Assembly (NCBI GenBank): GCA_030612185.1
Contig: JAUWOI010000072.1
Span: forward strand, 1-12,637
Source: Anaerolineae bacterium
GTDB lineage: Bacteria > Chloroflexota > Anaerolineae > B4-G1
DNA length: 12,637 nucleotides
Direction: 5' to 3'
Shown one piece after another: positions 1-7,342 of this stretch. Numbering within the stretch: the stretch's first letter is position 1; the number at the start of each line of letters is the position of its first letter. The translations under genes were made by a program, and so were the position numbers. The notes under the pieces are model-generated. The model made no database searches. It saw only the letters and a list, made by a program, of their open reading frames with translations, and was not told where the DNA came from.

Positions 1-1
1 G

Positions 2-826
2 GTATCCCACGAGTCCGGCTATCTGATCCCGGTGGAGAATGTACTCCACTACGTGCTCGATCCGTTGCAGCGCGCGTTTTCGAGCGTGGTAGAGGCTACT
101 GGTGGTCTGTTCGAGACGGTGCGCGAAGAGCGTGAACTGCGCGCTGAGGTCGAGGAACTGCAAGCGCAGGTGGATGCTCTGACGGTCGAGAATGTCCGCT
201 TGAGAGAGTACGAGGCCGGGGTCGAGCAATACCGTGCTTTGTTGAACTTCGTCAGCGAGTATCCGATCTCGGCTTACCTGGGGGCCGACGTGATTGGCCA
301 GGAGGCTTGCGACACTTTCCCGTGTGGGGAGGTGGTGGGCACAGATCCGAATCCCTACCTGCGTTATGTTACCATCAACGTGGGAACACGGCAGGAGGTA
401 GAGGTGGGCATGCCGGTCGTCAGTAGCGGGGCCGGGTTGGTGGGGCGGGTCGCGCAGGTGGGCCCGCGCACGGCCAAAGTCCAACTCCTCACCGATCCCG
501 ATAGCGCCGTCACTGCTCTCCTTCAGACCTCCCGTGTCACAGGCCTGGTCGTGGGGCGGCCCGACGGCGTCTTGCGTATGGAGTATATCCCGCAAGAGGA
601 GAGCATCAACGTCGGCGAAATTGTGCTGACCTCTGGGCTGGGCGGCTTTGTGCCTAAAGGATTGGTCGTCGGCCAGGTTACCGAAGTGCAGCAGGTGGAC
701 TACGCGCTGTTCCAGACTGCTATCGTGCGGCCGGTGGTGGACTTCTCGCGGCTGGAACTGGTATTGGTGATCACCGTGTTTGAACAGATCCCTCTCGACG
801 AAGAGCCCCCGCCCGAAGAGCCGTAG
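2..826 (+). CDS. mreC: Rod shape-determining protein MreC (5' end missing)
   Basis: MreC is the periplasmic scaffold of the elongasome, linking MreB/MreD to PBP2. The frame is open to the left edge: codons before the GTG at 32 read VSHESGYLIP and join smoothly to the rest, so the N-terminal anchor helix and true start lie outside the window. Visible in order: the post-anchor segment with PLQRAF, a Glu/Arg-rich coiled coil (about residues 41–81 counted from base 2), then the beta-rich MreC domain with GADVIG, GMPVVSSGAGLVGRV, TDPDSAV and the closing GLVVGQV and RPVVDFSRLELV segments. It ends in a short acidic, proline-rich tail (DEEPPPEEP). mreD follows after 35 nt and mrdA after that, the usual mreC–mreD–mrdA order; mreB would be expected just upstream. 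The family call is firm; only the start is unknown. Confidence 0.95.
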   Translation, partial: VSHESGYLIPVENVLHYVLDPLQRAFSSVVEATGGLFETVREERELRAEVEELQAQVDALTVENVRLREYEAGVEQYRALLNFVSEYPISAYLGADVIGQEACDTFPCGEVVGTDPNPYLRYVTINVGTRQEVEVGMPVVSSGAGLVGRVAQVGPRTAKVQLLTDPDSAVTALLQTSRVTGLVVGRPDGVLRMEYIPQEESINVGEIVLTSGLGGFVPKGLVVGQVTEVQQVDYALFQTAIVRPVVDFSRLELVLVITVFEQIPLDEEPPPEEP

Positions 827-849
827 TCTCACGTTTTGCGTTTCACGCC

Positions 850-857
850 AGGAGGTG
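850..857 (+). promoter_or_regulatory. Strong Shine–Dalgarno that fixes the mreD start
   Basis: AGGAGGTG is complementary over all 8 bases to the usual anti-Shine–Dalgarno CACCTCCT of 16S rRNA. Six bases separate AGGAGG from an ATT codon at 862. No ATG, GTG or TTG lies in the mreD frame at a workable distance; the first such codon is TTG at 904, which has no ribosome site in front of it. Confidence 0.8.
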
Positions 858-861
858 TAAG

Positions 862-1362
862 ATTAACCCCTACCTGACCATTCCTCTTCTGACCGGCATA
901 GCCTTGATCCAGAGCGTTTTGCTATCGCGAGTGAATCTGTGGGGAGCGCGACCTGATCTGATGTTGCTGGTCGTGCTGGCGTGGGCTGTGGCGCGCGGAG
1001 TAGACGAGGGACTGATGTGGAGTTTTATCGGTGGGCTGATAGTTGATCTACTCTCCGGGGGGCCACTGGGCGCGACCCCACTGGCTCTGTTGGCCGTGGT
1101 CTTCCTGGCCGGGCGGTCGTGGGGACGGGGCTTTGGTCCGCCAGTGGTACGTCTTCTGCTCCTGGCGTTTCTCGGCGTCGTGGTCTACCATCTGGTCTTG
1201 CTGTTCGTTCTGACCTGGACGGGGCATGCGGTGGATTGGAGGTTTGCGCTGATGCGGGTGGTTGGTCCATCGGTGCTGCTTAACGTAGTGTTGGCTCCGT
1301 TCGTCCGGCAGCCGCTGGCCTGGTTGGAGCGAAAAACGCGGCAGGAGAGATTCTCGCTGTGA
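862..1362 (+). CDS. mreD: Rod shape-determining protein MreD, apparent ATT start
   Basis: MreD is a small polytopic inner-membrane protein of the elongasome that works with MreC. Starting at ATT 862 gives 166 residues, normal for the family, and restores the complete first membrane helix (NPYLTIPLLTGIALIQSVLL) before the conserved RPDLML at residues 30–35. The next signature, around residues 58–72 (GGLIVDLLSGGPLGA), is typical of MreD, and most of the remainder is hydrophobic helix. The next candidate start, TTG 904, would remove 14 residues and cut the first helix. The stop codon overlaps the mrdA GTG start by 4 nt (GTGA), so the two are probably translationally coupled. The family is confident from the motif pattern and its position between mreC and mrdA. 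The ATT start is an inference from the ribosome site and the N-terminal sequence. Confidence 0.9.
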   Translation: MNPYLTIPLLTGIALIQSVLLSRVNLWGARPDLMLLVVLAWAVARGVDEGLMWSFIGGLIVDLLSGGPLGATPLALLAVVFLAGRSWGRGFGPPVVRLLLLAFLGVVVYHLVLLFVLTWTGHAVDWRFALMRVVGPSVLLNVVLAPFVRQPLAWLERKTRQERFSL

Positions 1363-3362
1363 CACTGCACAAAGCGCCGCAGCGGGTTGCCCCTCGACAG
1401 ACTCAGGACATTGCTCAGAGCCGATGGCAGGCACGCTGGGCGGCAATCATAGGAGCACCGCGGGTTGTCGTGTTGGGTTTGCTGGTTCTGTGCGTCCTTG
1501 GGGTTTTTAGCCTTCGACTGTGGAATCTGCAATTTGTGCAGGGCGAAGACTACCGCGTCTGGGCGGAACGGCAGCGGTTGAGGCCAGTCGTTATCCCTGC
1601 TGCTCGGGGCATCATCTACGACCGCGCTGGCACGCCGCTGGTGCGCAACGTCCCCAATTTCAACGTCGCTGTCGTCACTGCCTATCTGCCCGATGACGAT
1701 GCTGAGGCTGAGTCTGTGCTCATTCGCTTGGCCATGCTGCTCGATATGCCCTACAGCGCGGACAGCGCGCATGGGAGTGAAGACAACAGAGGCTTGCGCG
1801 AGATTGTGCCTTATACCTATACGGCCAGTTATGGCCCGTTGGTGATCAAACCAGGGATAGAGCGGGATACGGCATTGCTGTTGAAACAGGAGGCGATGAC
1901 GCTGCCCGGCGTGTCGGTCGAGGTGGAATCGGTGCGCGATTATCCCTACAGCCCACTGGTGTCGCAGATGCTGGGATATATGCTGCCCATTCCTGAGGAA
2001 AGTGAGGAGGAATACGTTGCGCTAGGTTACGATCCGGCCACGGATCGCGTCGGCAACGCAGGCGTCGAGGCGACTTACGAGGAGGTGTTGCGGGGGGAGA
2101 AGGGCCGGATGCTCGTCGAGGAGGACGTGATGGGCCGGTTGATCCGCGTGGTTGAGCAGCAGGCCGCGCCTGTGCCAGGTGATAATGTCCATCTGACGCT
2201 TGATCTCGACCTGCAACGGTTTGTCGAAGAAGCATTGCGGCGTGCAATGGCCCAGCCGGACGTGAACTCGCCGCGCGGGGTGGCGATTGTGATGAACCCA
2301 CAGACGGGCGAGATTCTGGCGCTGGTCAGCCTGCCGACTTACGATAACAACATTTTCACCAAGGGTATCTCGGCACGCGATTGGCAGCGCCTGGAGGACC
2401 CCCATCGGCCGCTGTCCAACCATGCCATCTCAGATCGCCTGCAACCTGGGTCAACGTTTAAGATCGTGGTGGCGGCTGCTGCCCTCCAGGAGGGGGTACT
2501 GACGCCGCGCACACGTCTCTCCTGCCCCGGCACTATCGTTGTACCCAACAAGTATTATCCCAACGACCCCGGCATGGCGCAGTCTTTCTACTGCTGGAAC
2601 CGGGCTGGCCACGGCTCGCTGGATGTGGTGGGTGGCATTGCCAATTCGTGCAATATCTTCTTCTACGAAGTTGGGGGGGGATTCGAGAAGACTGACTTCA
2701 AGGGACTGGGTGTGGAGCGCATCGCCCAGTATGCCCGGTTGTTTGGCTTCGGGGAACCGACCGGCTTGGAGTTGCTGGGCGAGATCGGCGGTCTGGTGCC
2801 CACGGCGAAATGGAAGCGGCTCACGTATGGCGAGTCCTGGTCCACCGGCGATACCTATAACCTGTCCATCGGAGAGGGGTATCTCTCCGTCACGCCGTTG
2901 CAAATGCTCAACGCCGTCAACGTCGTCGCCAACGGCGGCACGCTCTACCGCCCGCGTATCGTCCACCACGTCACCGATGCCCAGGGGGTCGTGACTCAGC
3001 CTTTCGAGCCGGAGATCATCCGCACGCTGCCCATCAGCCCGGAGAACTGGTCGCTGGTGCAGCAGGGGATGGAGGGGGCAGTGGCCTACGGCACGGCGGT
3101 CGAGCGGGGGCGAATCGAGGGGCTGCGCGTGGCCGGCAAGACCGGCACGGCCCAGTACTGTGACGATATTGCGGCGGCGGCCGGTCTTTGCGAAGGTACC
3201 TGGCCAGAGCATGCCTGGTTTGCCGCCTTTGCGCCTGTGGAGAAGCCAGAGGTCTCCGTCGTCGTCTTCGTGTACAACGGAGGTGAGGGGTCGGTGGTGG
3301 CGGTGCCAGTGGCCCACGACATTCTGGAGTATTATTTCAGTCGCGATGAGACCACGCCCTGA
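1359..3362 (+). CDS. mrdA: Penicillin-binding protein 2, elongasome transpeptidase
   Basis: Class B PBP that cross-links new peptidoglycan during side-wall growth, paired with a SEDS glycosyltransferase. It has 667 residues, in the usual range. Order: a short cytoplasmic N-terminus, one membrane helix at about 34–56, the pedestal/dimerisation domain opening with ARGIIYDRAGTPL (82–94), then the transpeptidase domain. All three catalytic motifs are present: SxxK as STFK (365–368, nucleophile Ser365), SxN as SCN (430–432) and KTG (594–596). PTYDNN and RPLSNHAI precede the nucleophile, as is usual for this family. Cysteines at 389, 412 and 431, and a pair at 601 and 611 in a short insert just after KTG, are visible; a metal or disulfide role is not established. 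The GTG start overlaps the mreD stop. Confidence 0.96.
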   Translation: MTLHKAPQRVAPRQTQDIAQSRWQARWAAIIGAPRVVVLGLLVLCVLGVFSLRLWNLQFVQGEDYRVWAERQRLRPVVIPAARGIIYDRAGTPLVRNVPNFNVAVVTAYLPDDDAEAESVLIRLAMLLDMPYSADSAHGSEDNRGLREIVPYTYTASYGPLVIKPGIERDTALLLKQEAMTLPGVSVEVESVRDYPYSPLVSQMLGYMLPIPEESEEEYVALGYDPATDRVGNAGVEATYEEVLRGEKGRMLVEEDVMGRLIRVVEQQAAPVPGDNVHLTLDLDLQRFVEEALRRAMAQPDVNSPRGVAIVMNPQTGEILALVSLPTYDNNIFTKGISARDWQRLEDPHRPLSNHAISDRLQPGSTFKIVVAAAALQEGVLTPRTRLSCPGTIVVPNKYYPNDPGMAQSFYCWNRAGHGSLDVVGGIANSCNIFFYEVGGGFEKTDFKGLGVERIAQYARLFGFGEPTGLELLGEIGGLVPTAKWKRLTYGESWSTGDTYNLSIGEGYLSVTPLQMLNAVNVVANGGTLYRPRIVHHVTDAQGVVTQPFEPEIIRTLPISPENWSLVQQGMEGAVAYGTAVERGRIEGLRVAGKTGTAQYCDDIAAAAGLCEGTWPEHAWFAAFAPVEKPEVSVVVFVYNGGEGSVVAVPVAHDILEYYFSRDETTP

Positions 3363-3481
3363 CGAATGGTTTAGTGCGGCGGAAGTCGGCGGGTTGGTTC
3401 ATTGCCTCAGCTGCATCTGGCCGAACCCCCCTCTGGTGGATCAGAGCCACAATCGTAATCTACCAATTTGCCAGTTCTTGT

Positions 3482-3489
3482 GCTATAAT
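3482..3489 (+). promoter_or_regulatory. Extended −10 promoter before minC
   Basis: TGCTATAAT (from 3482, with 3490 G following) is an exact extended −10 (TGn plus TATAAT). No convincing −35 sits 16–18 nt upstream, as extended −10 promoters allow. Transcription would begin near 3496, giving a leader of about 20 nt to the GTG at 3517. This splits the min block from the mre/mrdA genes. Confidence 0.5.
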
Positions 3490-3516
3490 GTCGTCAAGAT
3501 GCCAGAAAGGGAACAT

Positions 3517-4215
3517 GTGAGCCCAGATACGATCACTATCAAGGGTATCCGCCAGGGGCTGCTCGTCACGCTGGGGGAGGGGGATTGGGACGCCGGACTG
3601 CTCGCGTTGGAGACACGTCTTGGTGCTAACCCCGCTTTCTTTCGCGGTGGCCACGTCGCTCTCGATGTCGGGGCGCGGGAATTGATTCACTCCGAGATTG
3701 ATGAGGCACGTGCACTGCTTGCCCGCCACCAGGTTGAGTTGTGGGCGCTGATCAGCACGAATCCCATTACAGAGGCGGCCGCGCAGGAGTTAGGGCTGGT
3801 GATTAGCCTTGGCCTGTCTCGCCCACGCGCGCCGGAGGCCGTGACCGAAGGGGACGAGGAATCAGTTGCCGAAGGGATGGTTGTGCGGCGCACGCTTCGT
3901 TCTGGCCAGAGCCTGCGCTATCCGGGCCACGTTGTGGTCATCGGCGACGTCAACCCTGGGGCGGAAGTAGTGGCGAGTGGTGACATACTGGTGTGGGGCC
4001 GGGTGCGTGGAGTGGTGCACGCCGGGGCGTTGGGGGATGAGGGGGCTGTGATCTGTGCTCTCGACCTGGCTCCGACGCAACTCCGCATCGCCGGTCACAT
4101 CGCCCGCTCCCCGGAGGAGCGACGGCGTAGGCCTGTGCCGGAGATGGCCTCGGTGCGCGAAGGAAAGATTGTGGCTGTTCCCTGGAATGACAGTGAGATG
4201 AGACGGGCGGGGTAA
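3517..4215 (+). CDS. minC: Septum site-determining protein MinC
   Basis: FtsZ polymerisation inhibitor that MinD brings to the membrane near the poles. It has 232 residues from GTG 3517. The N-terminal domain (about 5–105) begins ITIKGIRQGLLVTL, and residues 121–225 form the C-terminal beta-helix domain. The conserved RSGQ motif, known as part of the MinD-binding face, is at 128–131, followed by GDVNPGAEVVASGDILVWGRVRG, which is characteristic of MinC. Start choice: GTG 3517 has AAAGGGA five bases upstream, whereas an in-frame ATG at 3499 (238 residues) has no ribosome site and would lie almost at the predicted transcription start. Reading further upstream overlaps mrdA in another frame and is not meaningful. 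minD follows after 9 nt with its ribosome site overlapping this stop codon. Confidence 0.94.
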   Translation: MSPDTITIKGIRQGLLVTLGEGDWDAGLLALETRLGANPAFFRGGHVALDVGARELIHSEIDEARALLARHQVELWALISTNPITEAAAQELGLVISLGLSRPRAPEAVTEGDEESVAEGMVVRRTLRSGQSLRYPGHVVVIGDVNPGAEVVASGDILVWGRVRGVVHAGALGDEGAVICALDLAPTQLRIAGHIARSPEERRRRPVPEMASVREGKIVAVPWNDSEMRRAG

Positions 4216-4224
4216 GGAGAGCCG

Positions 4225-5022
4225 ATGGGGGCAAGAGCGATTACGGTTACTTCGGGCAAAGGAGGAGTGGGCAAGACAACCCTCACCGCCAACCTGGGCG
4301 TTGCACTAGCGATGCAAGGGCATCGAGTGGTGGTCATTGACGCCGACGTCGGCCTGCGTAACCTCGATATGATGTTGGGCCTCGAAAACCGCATCGTCTA
4401 CGACTTGGTAGACGTGGTCGAGGGACGTTGCCGGCTGCGCCAGGCGCTGGTGCGCGACAAGCGGCTTGCGGAACTTTTCCTGCTGCCAGCCGCGCAAACC
4501 CGCGATAAGAGCGCGGTCCAACCTGATGACATGGTGCGCGTCTGCGAGAGCCTGCGGGAACAGCACGATTTCATCCTGATCGATTCTCCCGCCGGCATCG
4601 AGCAAGGCTTTCGCTACGCTATCGCCCCAGCCGACGAGATTCTCATCGTCACCAACCCGGAGGTGGCTGCCGTGCGCGATGCCGACCGGGTCATCGGCCT
4701 GGTCGAGGCAGAGGAGAAAGCCCCCCCCCAACTGATCATCAACCGGCTGAGGCCGGATATGGTGCAGCGCGGCGAGATGCTGGACATCGCCGACGTCGTC
4801 GAATTGCTGGCTATTGACCTCGTCGGCGTCGTGCCGGAGGATCAGGCCATCCTGGTCACTGCGAATCGGGGGCGGCCTCTTGCCTTCTCTAAAGACAGTT
4901 CCCTGGCTGGACAGGCATTTCACAACATCGCTCGCCGGCTACAAGGGGAGGATGTGCCGTTCCAGCCCCTGCGCAGGCCTGGTCTGTTTGAGCGAATTCT
5001 TCGTTTCGTGCGCTCTGGGTAG
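4225..5022 (+). CDS. minD: Septum site-determining ATPase MinD
   Basis: MinD is the membrane-cycling ATPase that recruits MinC and is released by MinE. It has 265 residues, typical length. The deviant Walker A of the ParA/MinD class is at 11–19 (GKGGVGKTT, with signature Lys12 and P-loop Lys17). The switch I region DADVGLRNLDM spans 39–49 and the Walker B-like ILIDSPAG 117–124. The C-terminus (about 251–263, RPGLFERILRFVR) is the amphipathic membrane-targeting helix that separates true MinD from soluble ParA-type relatives. AAGGAGA stands five bases before the ATG and overlaps the minC stop. minE follows after 9 nt, so the three genes form a compact minCDE unit. Confidence 0.97.
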   Translation: MGARAITVTSGKGGVGKTTLTANLGVALAMQGHRVVVIDADVGLRNLDMMLGLENRIVYDLVDVVEGRCRLRQALVRDKRLAELFLLPAAQTRDKSAVQPDDMVRVCESLREQHDFILIDSPAGIEQGFRYAIAPADEILIVTNPEVAAVRDADRVIGLVEAEEKAPPQLIINRLRPDMVQRGEMLDIADVVELLAIDLVGVVPEDQAILVTANRGRPLAFSKDSSLAGQAFHNIARRLQGEDVPFQPLRRPGLFERILRFVRSG

Positions 5023-5031
5023 GAGATAACC

Positions 5032-5301
5032 ATGAAGTTCTTTGAACGCCTGCGAGGCCGTCATTACGAACCGTCGAGCGGGGAAGTTGCCAAGGAGCGG
5101 TTGCGCCTGGTGTTGGCCCACGACCGAACCAGTATCTCGCCCGCGATGCTGAACACACTCAAAGACGAGATCATCAGTGTGATTTCGCGCCACGTTGCGA
5201 TTGACGCCGATAGTGTCCAGGTGACCTTCTCCCAGAGCGCGCGCGAATCGCGCCTGGTTGCCGATATCCCCTTGTTGATCAAGCGCGGGCGGCGTAGGTG
5301 A
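5032..5301 (+). CDS. minE: Cell division topological specificity factor MinE
   Basis: MinE stimulates MinD ATPase and drives pole-to-pole oscillation. It has 89 residues, the normal size. The N-terminal MKFFERLRG is the short membrane-binding amphipathic piece. Residues 20–32 (AKERLRLVLAHDR) are the MinD-contacting segment that switches between beta strand and helix in the family. The rest, about 35–85, is the topological specificity domain (SPAMLNTLKDEIISVI, VQVTF). The tail is very basic (KRGRRR). AGGAGA at 5021–5026 gives good spacing to the ATG. Its presence means this organism probably uses the oscillating Min type rather than the DivIVA/MinJ type. Confidence 0.95.
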   Translation: MKFFERLRGRHYEPSSGEVAKERLRLVLAHDRTSISPAMLNTLKDEIISVISRHVAIDADSVQVTFSQSARESRLVADIPLLIKRGRRR

Positions 5302-5318
5302 AAGTGACACAAAGAGCA

Positions 5319-5419
5319 GGCTTTCGAGCCGTTTGGCTGAACCCTTCGCCCCAACTCAGGACAGGCTACGGCGAAGCCTGCCAGCAGCCTGGAAAGGCTG
5401 CTCCACGAGCTTTTTGTCC
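5319..5419 (+). other. Hairpin-rich minE–SEDS intergenic region
   Basis: Three local hairpins lie in this short gap: GGCT/AGCC around a TTCG loop (5319–5330), CAGGCT/AGCCTG with a 7-nt loop (5362–5380), and a perfect 8-bp stem AGCAGCCT/AGGCTGCT with a GGAA tetraloop (5383–5402). Five T follow from 5411, and TGTCC at 5415–5419 could pair with GGACA at 5359–5363, competing with the second hairpin. The distance from the third stem to the T run (8 nt) is too long for a standard terminator. It may be a leader or attenuator for the following gene; no known riboswitch class is recognised. Confidence 0.35.
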
Positions 5420-5433
5420 CGGTGTGAGGTAGG

Positions 5434-6621
5434 ATGACGAGGTTCCGTATCTGGCGGCGCTTTGACTATGTGCTGCTCGCGGTCACAATTCTGCTGACTG
5501 CTTACGGTGTGGTGATGATCTATAGCGCCAACCTGGGCAGCCTCGATCCCGATCTGGCCGATCTGTGGAGGCGACAGGCGATCTTGGGGGCTGCTGGAAT
5601 AGGATTGGTCTTTCTGCTGGCCGCTTTCCCGCGCGATTATCAGTGGCTCGGTGATTTTTGGTGGTTGGCCTACCTCCTGGCCGTCGTTTTGTTGGTGCTC
5701 GTGCTTTTCTTCGGGCAGAGTGAGATCGGCGATGTAAGCGGCTGGCTTGACCTGGGCATTTTCCGCTTTCAGCCCTCGTTCCTGGCAATGAACCTGCTCA
5801 CCATCTCGGTGGGGGCCATACTCAGCCGGCGCCGGCGGAAGCGTAGTTCCCCTGCCCCCCCGCTCTTCGGAGCGCCCAAGACGAGCGTGGTCGAGGAGAC
5901 CGCCGAGCGCCCCGATGTGGTCAATTATCTGGCTTCTGTTGTTATGGCGCTTGTTCTGGCGGCGTTGGTCTTTCTGGAGCCCGATATGGCTACTGCTGCT
6001 GTGTTCATATTTATGTGGCTGGTCATGTTGTTGGAGTCGGACGTGAAGATGCGGTACCTGGTACTGACGGCAGTGGTGGGGCTGGGGTCGCTCTATCCGC
6101 TCTGGGAATTGGTGGGCTTTCTTGGCTTTGGGTATATGCATGATCGCGTATTGGGTTTCCTTAATCCCAGCAGTAATCCTTACGTCGAGTATCAACTCGA
6201 GCAGGCATTTATGGCCATCGCCTCAGGCGGACTATGGGGGCAAGGGCTCTTCCAGGGTGCGTCGAGCCGGCTCCGTTTCCTGCCGGTGCGCCATACGGAC
6301 TTCATTTTCGCCGTCCTCGCCGAGGAACTTGGCTTTGCAGGTGTGATGTTGTTGTTTGTACTCTATCTGGTGCTGTTCCTTCGCCTCTTGCGGATCGCTG
6401 TGATTGCGTCGGACGGGGTTGGACGGCTGCTGGTGGTTGGTACACTGGCGATGATTCTGTTCCAACTCGTCGTCAACATCGCTATGAACTTGGGTTTGCT
6501 ACCCGTCGCGGGATTGCCGCTGCCCTTCATCAGTTACGGCCCCGCTGCGCTGCTGACGACGATGATCGGCCTCGGGATGGCGGAGAACGTGGCGATGCAC
6601 CACCGGAAGTTGGAGTTCTGA
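5434..6621 (+). CDS. rodA: SEDS peptidoglycan glycosyltransferase, RodA/FtsW family (divergent)
   Basis: Polytopic membrane enzyme that polymerises lipid II into glycan strands with a class B PBP partner, here probably the PBP2 encoded upstream. It has 395 residues and about ten hydrophobic helices. FDYVLLAVTILLTAYGVVMIYSA opens the first helix. The catalytic-site segment RHTDFIFAVLAEELG is intact at 286–300; Asp289 matches the essential E. coli RodA Asp262. AVLAEE and WLDLG favour RodA over FtsW. Several otherwise conserved positions differ: QPSExxK reads QPSFLAM (113–119), GAxRW reads GDVSGW (99–104), QPDLGT reads EPDMAT (182–187), and SYGGS reads SYGPA (367–371). A polar, basic cytoplasmic loop of about 35 residues (131–165) is longer than in E. 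coli RodA. GAGG precedes the ATG by 4 nt. The family is certain; RodA versus FtsW assignment is moderate. Confidence 0.85.
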   Translation: MTRFRIWRRFDYVLLAVTILLTAYGVVMIYSANLGSLDPDLADLWRRQAILGAAGIGLVFLLAAFPRDYQWLGDFWWLAYLLAVVLLVLVLFFGQSEIGDVSGWLDLGIFRFQPSFLAMNLLTISVGAILSRRRRKRSSPAPPLFGAPKTSVVEETAERPDVVNYLASVVMALVLAALVFLEPDMATAAVFIFMWLVMLLESDVKMRYLVLTAVVGLGSLYPLWELVGFLGFGYMHDRVLGFLNPSSNPYVEYQLEQAFMAIASGGLWGQGLFQGASSRLRFLPVRHTDFIFAVLAEELGFAGVMLLFVLYLVLFLRLLRIAVIASDGVGRLLVVGTLAMILFQLVVNIAMNLGLLPVAGLPLPFISYGPAALLTTMIGLGMAENVAMHHRKLEF

Positions 6622-6638
6622 TTGAGGTAGTGGGCAAC

Positions 6639-7322
6639 GTGTCGCTCGAATATGAACTGGACGCCTTTGCTCACACCGTGGCCCACGACCTTCAGAACCC
6701 GTTGGGCCTTGTCATCGGCTTTGCCGAGGCGTTGGAACAGGATCACACCACAATGCCGGATGATGAACTCAGCCGCTATTTGCATACGATTGCGCGGAGC
6801 GTGCGCAGGGTGAGCAGCATTGTTGACGAGTTACTCCTACTGTCAGAAGTGCCCAAGATGGAAGTGCAGACGAGGCCACTGGACATGGCGCGCATCGTGG
6901 CCGAAGCACAGCGGCGGTTAACCCATATGATCGAGGAATACCAGGCCGAGATCATCTTGTCCGAGACCTGGCCGGTGGCGCTGGGTTACGACCCGTGGGT
7001 CGAAGGGGTGTGGGTCAACTACCTCAGCAACGCCATCAAGTACGGCGGCCAGCCGCCGCGCGTGGAATTGGGGGCAACGGTGCAAGCGGACGGCCTGGTG
7101 CGTTTCTGGATGCGCGACAACGGCCCCGGTCTCACGCCGGAGGGGCAGGTGCTGTTGTTCACGCCGTTCACACGGCTCGACCAGGTGCGCGCCGCAGGGC
7201 ATGGGGTGGGGCTGTCCATCGCGCGGCGCATCGTGGAGAAACTCGACGGGCAGGTGGGGGTGGAGAGTGAAGTGGGCTGGGGTAGTACTTTTAGCTTTAC
7301 CTTGCCGGGTGTAGTGACTTGA
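6639..7322 (+). CDS. Small soluble sensor-less histidine kinase
   Basis: A two-component transmitter module with nothing else attached: 227 residues, no membrane helix, no PAS/GAF/HAMP domain. HisKA H-box: FAHTVAHDLQNPLG at 10–23, phospho-acceptor His16. HATPase_c boxes: N-box VNYLSNAIKYG (126–136), G1 DNGPG (160–164), F-box LFTPFTRL (173–180), G2 GHGVGLSIARRIVEKLDG (187–204) and the closing GSTFSFTLP. All catalytic boxes look complete. Relatives with the phrase ELDAFAHTVAHDL usually carry a PAS, GAF or receiver domain ahead of it, so the gene may be N-terminally reduced. The start is uncertain: GTG 6639 has GAGGT at 6624–6628, GTG 6630 is an alternative, and earlier in-frame sequence lies inside the preceding SEDS gene. 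No response regulator is in the window, so the partner is unknown. Confidence 0.85.
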   Translation: MSLEYELDAFAHTVAHDLQNPLGLVIGFAEALEQDHTTMPDDELSRYLHTIARSVRRVSSIVDELLLLSEVPKMEVQTRPLDMARIVAEAQRRLTHMIEEYQAEIILSETWPVALGYDPWVEGVWVNYLSNAIKYGGQPPRVELGATVQADGLVRFWMRDNGPGLTPEGQVLLFTPFTRLDQVRAAGHGVGLSIARRIVEKLDGQVGVESEVGWGSTFSFTLPGVVT

Positions 7323-7342
7323 TACTGGCTGCTGGATGTTCC

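Noticed and set aside
32..34. GTG at 32 as the mreC start
   Set aside because: The frame is open to the left edge with a sensible MreC sequence before it, no ribosome site is visible, and starting here would remove the essential membrane anchor.
3431..3446. CTCTG/CAGAG hairpin after mrdA as a terminator
   Set aside because: Only a 5-bp stem and no T run follows.
3160..3498. Long upstream extension of minC
   Set aside because: It overlaps the end of mrdA in another frame and adds sequence unlike MinC; the conserved protein begins at 3499–3517.
5356..6195. Long antisense open frame of about 279 codons opposite the SEDS gene, and similar ones opposite mrdA (2451–3317), minD (4306–4923) and gltX (9264–9902)
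   Set aside because: Typical GC-rich mirror frames: composition is His/Gln/Arg-rich and no family motif or ribosome site is present.
6234..6638. N-terminal extension of the histidine kinase
   Set aside because: It is a +1 frame shadow inside the SEDS gene, arginine/cysteine-rich with no domain or membrane pattern.
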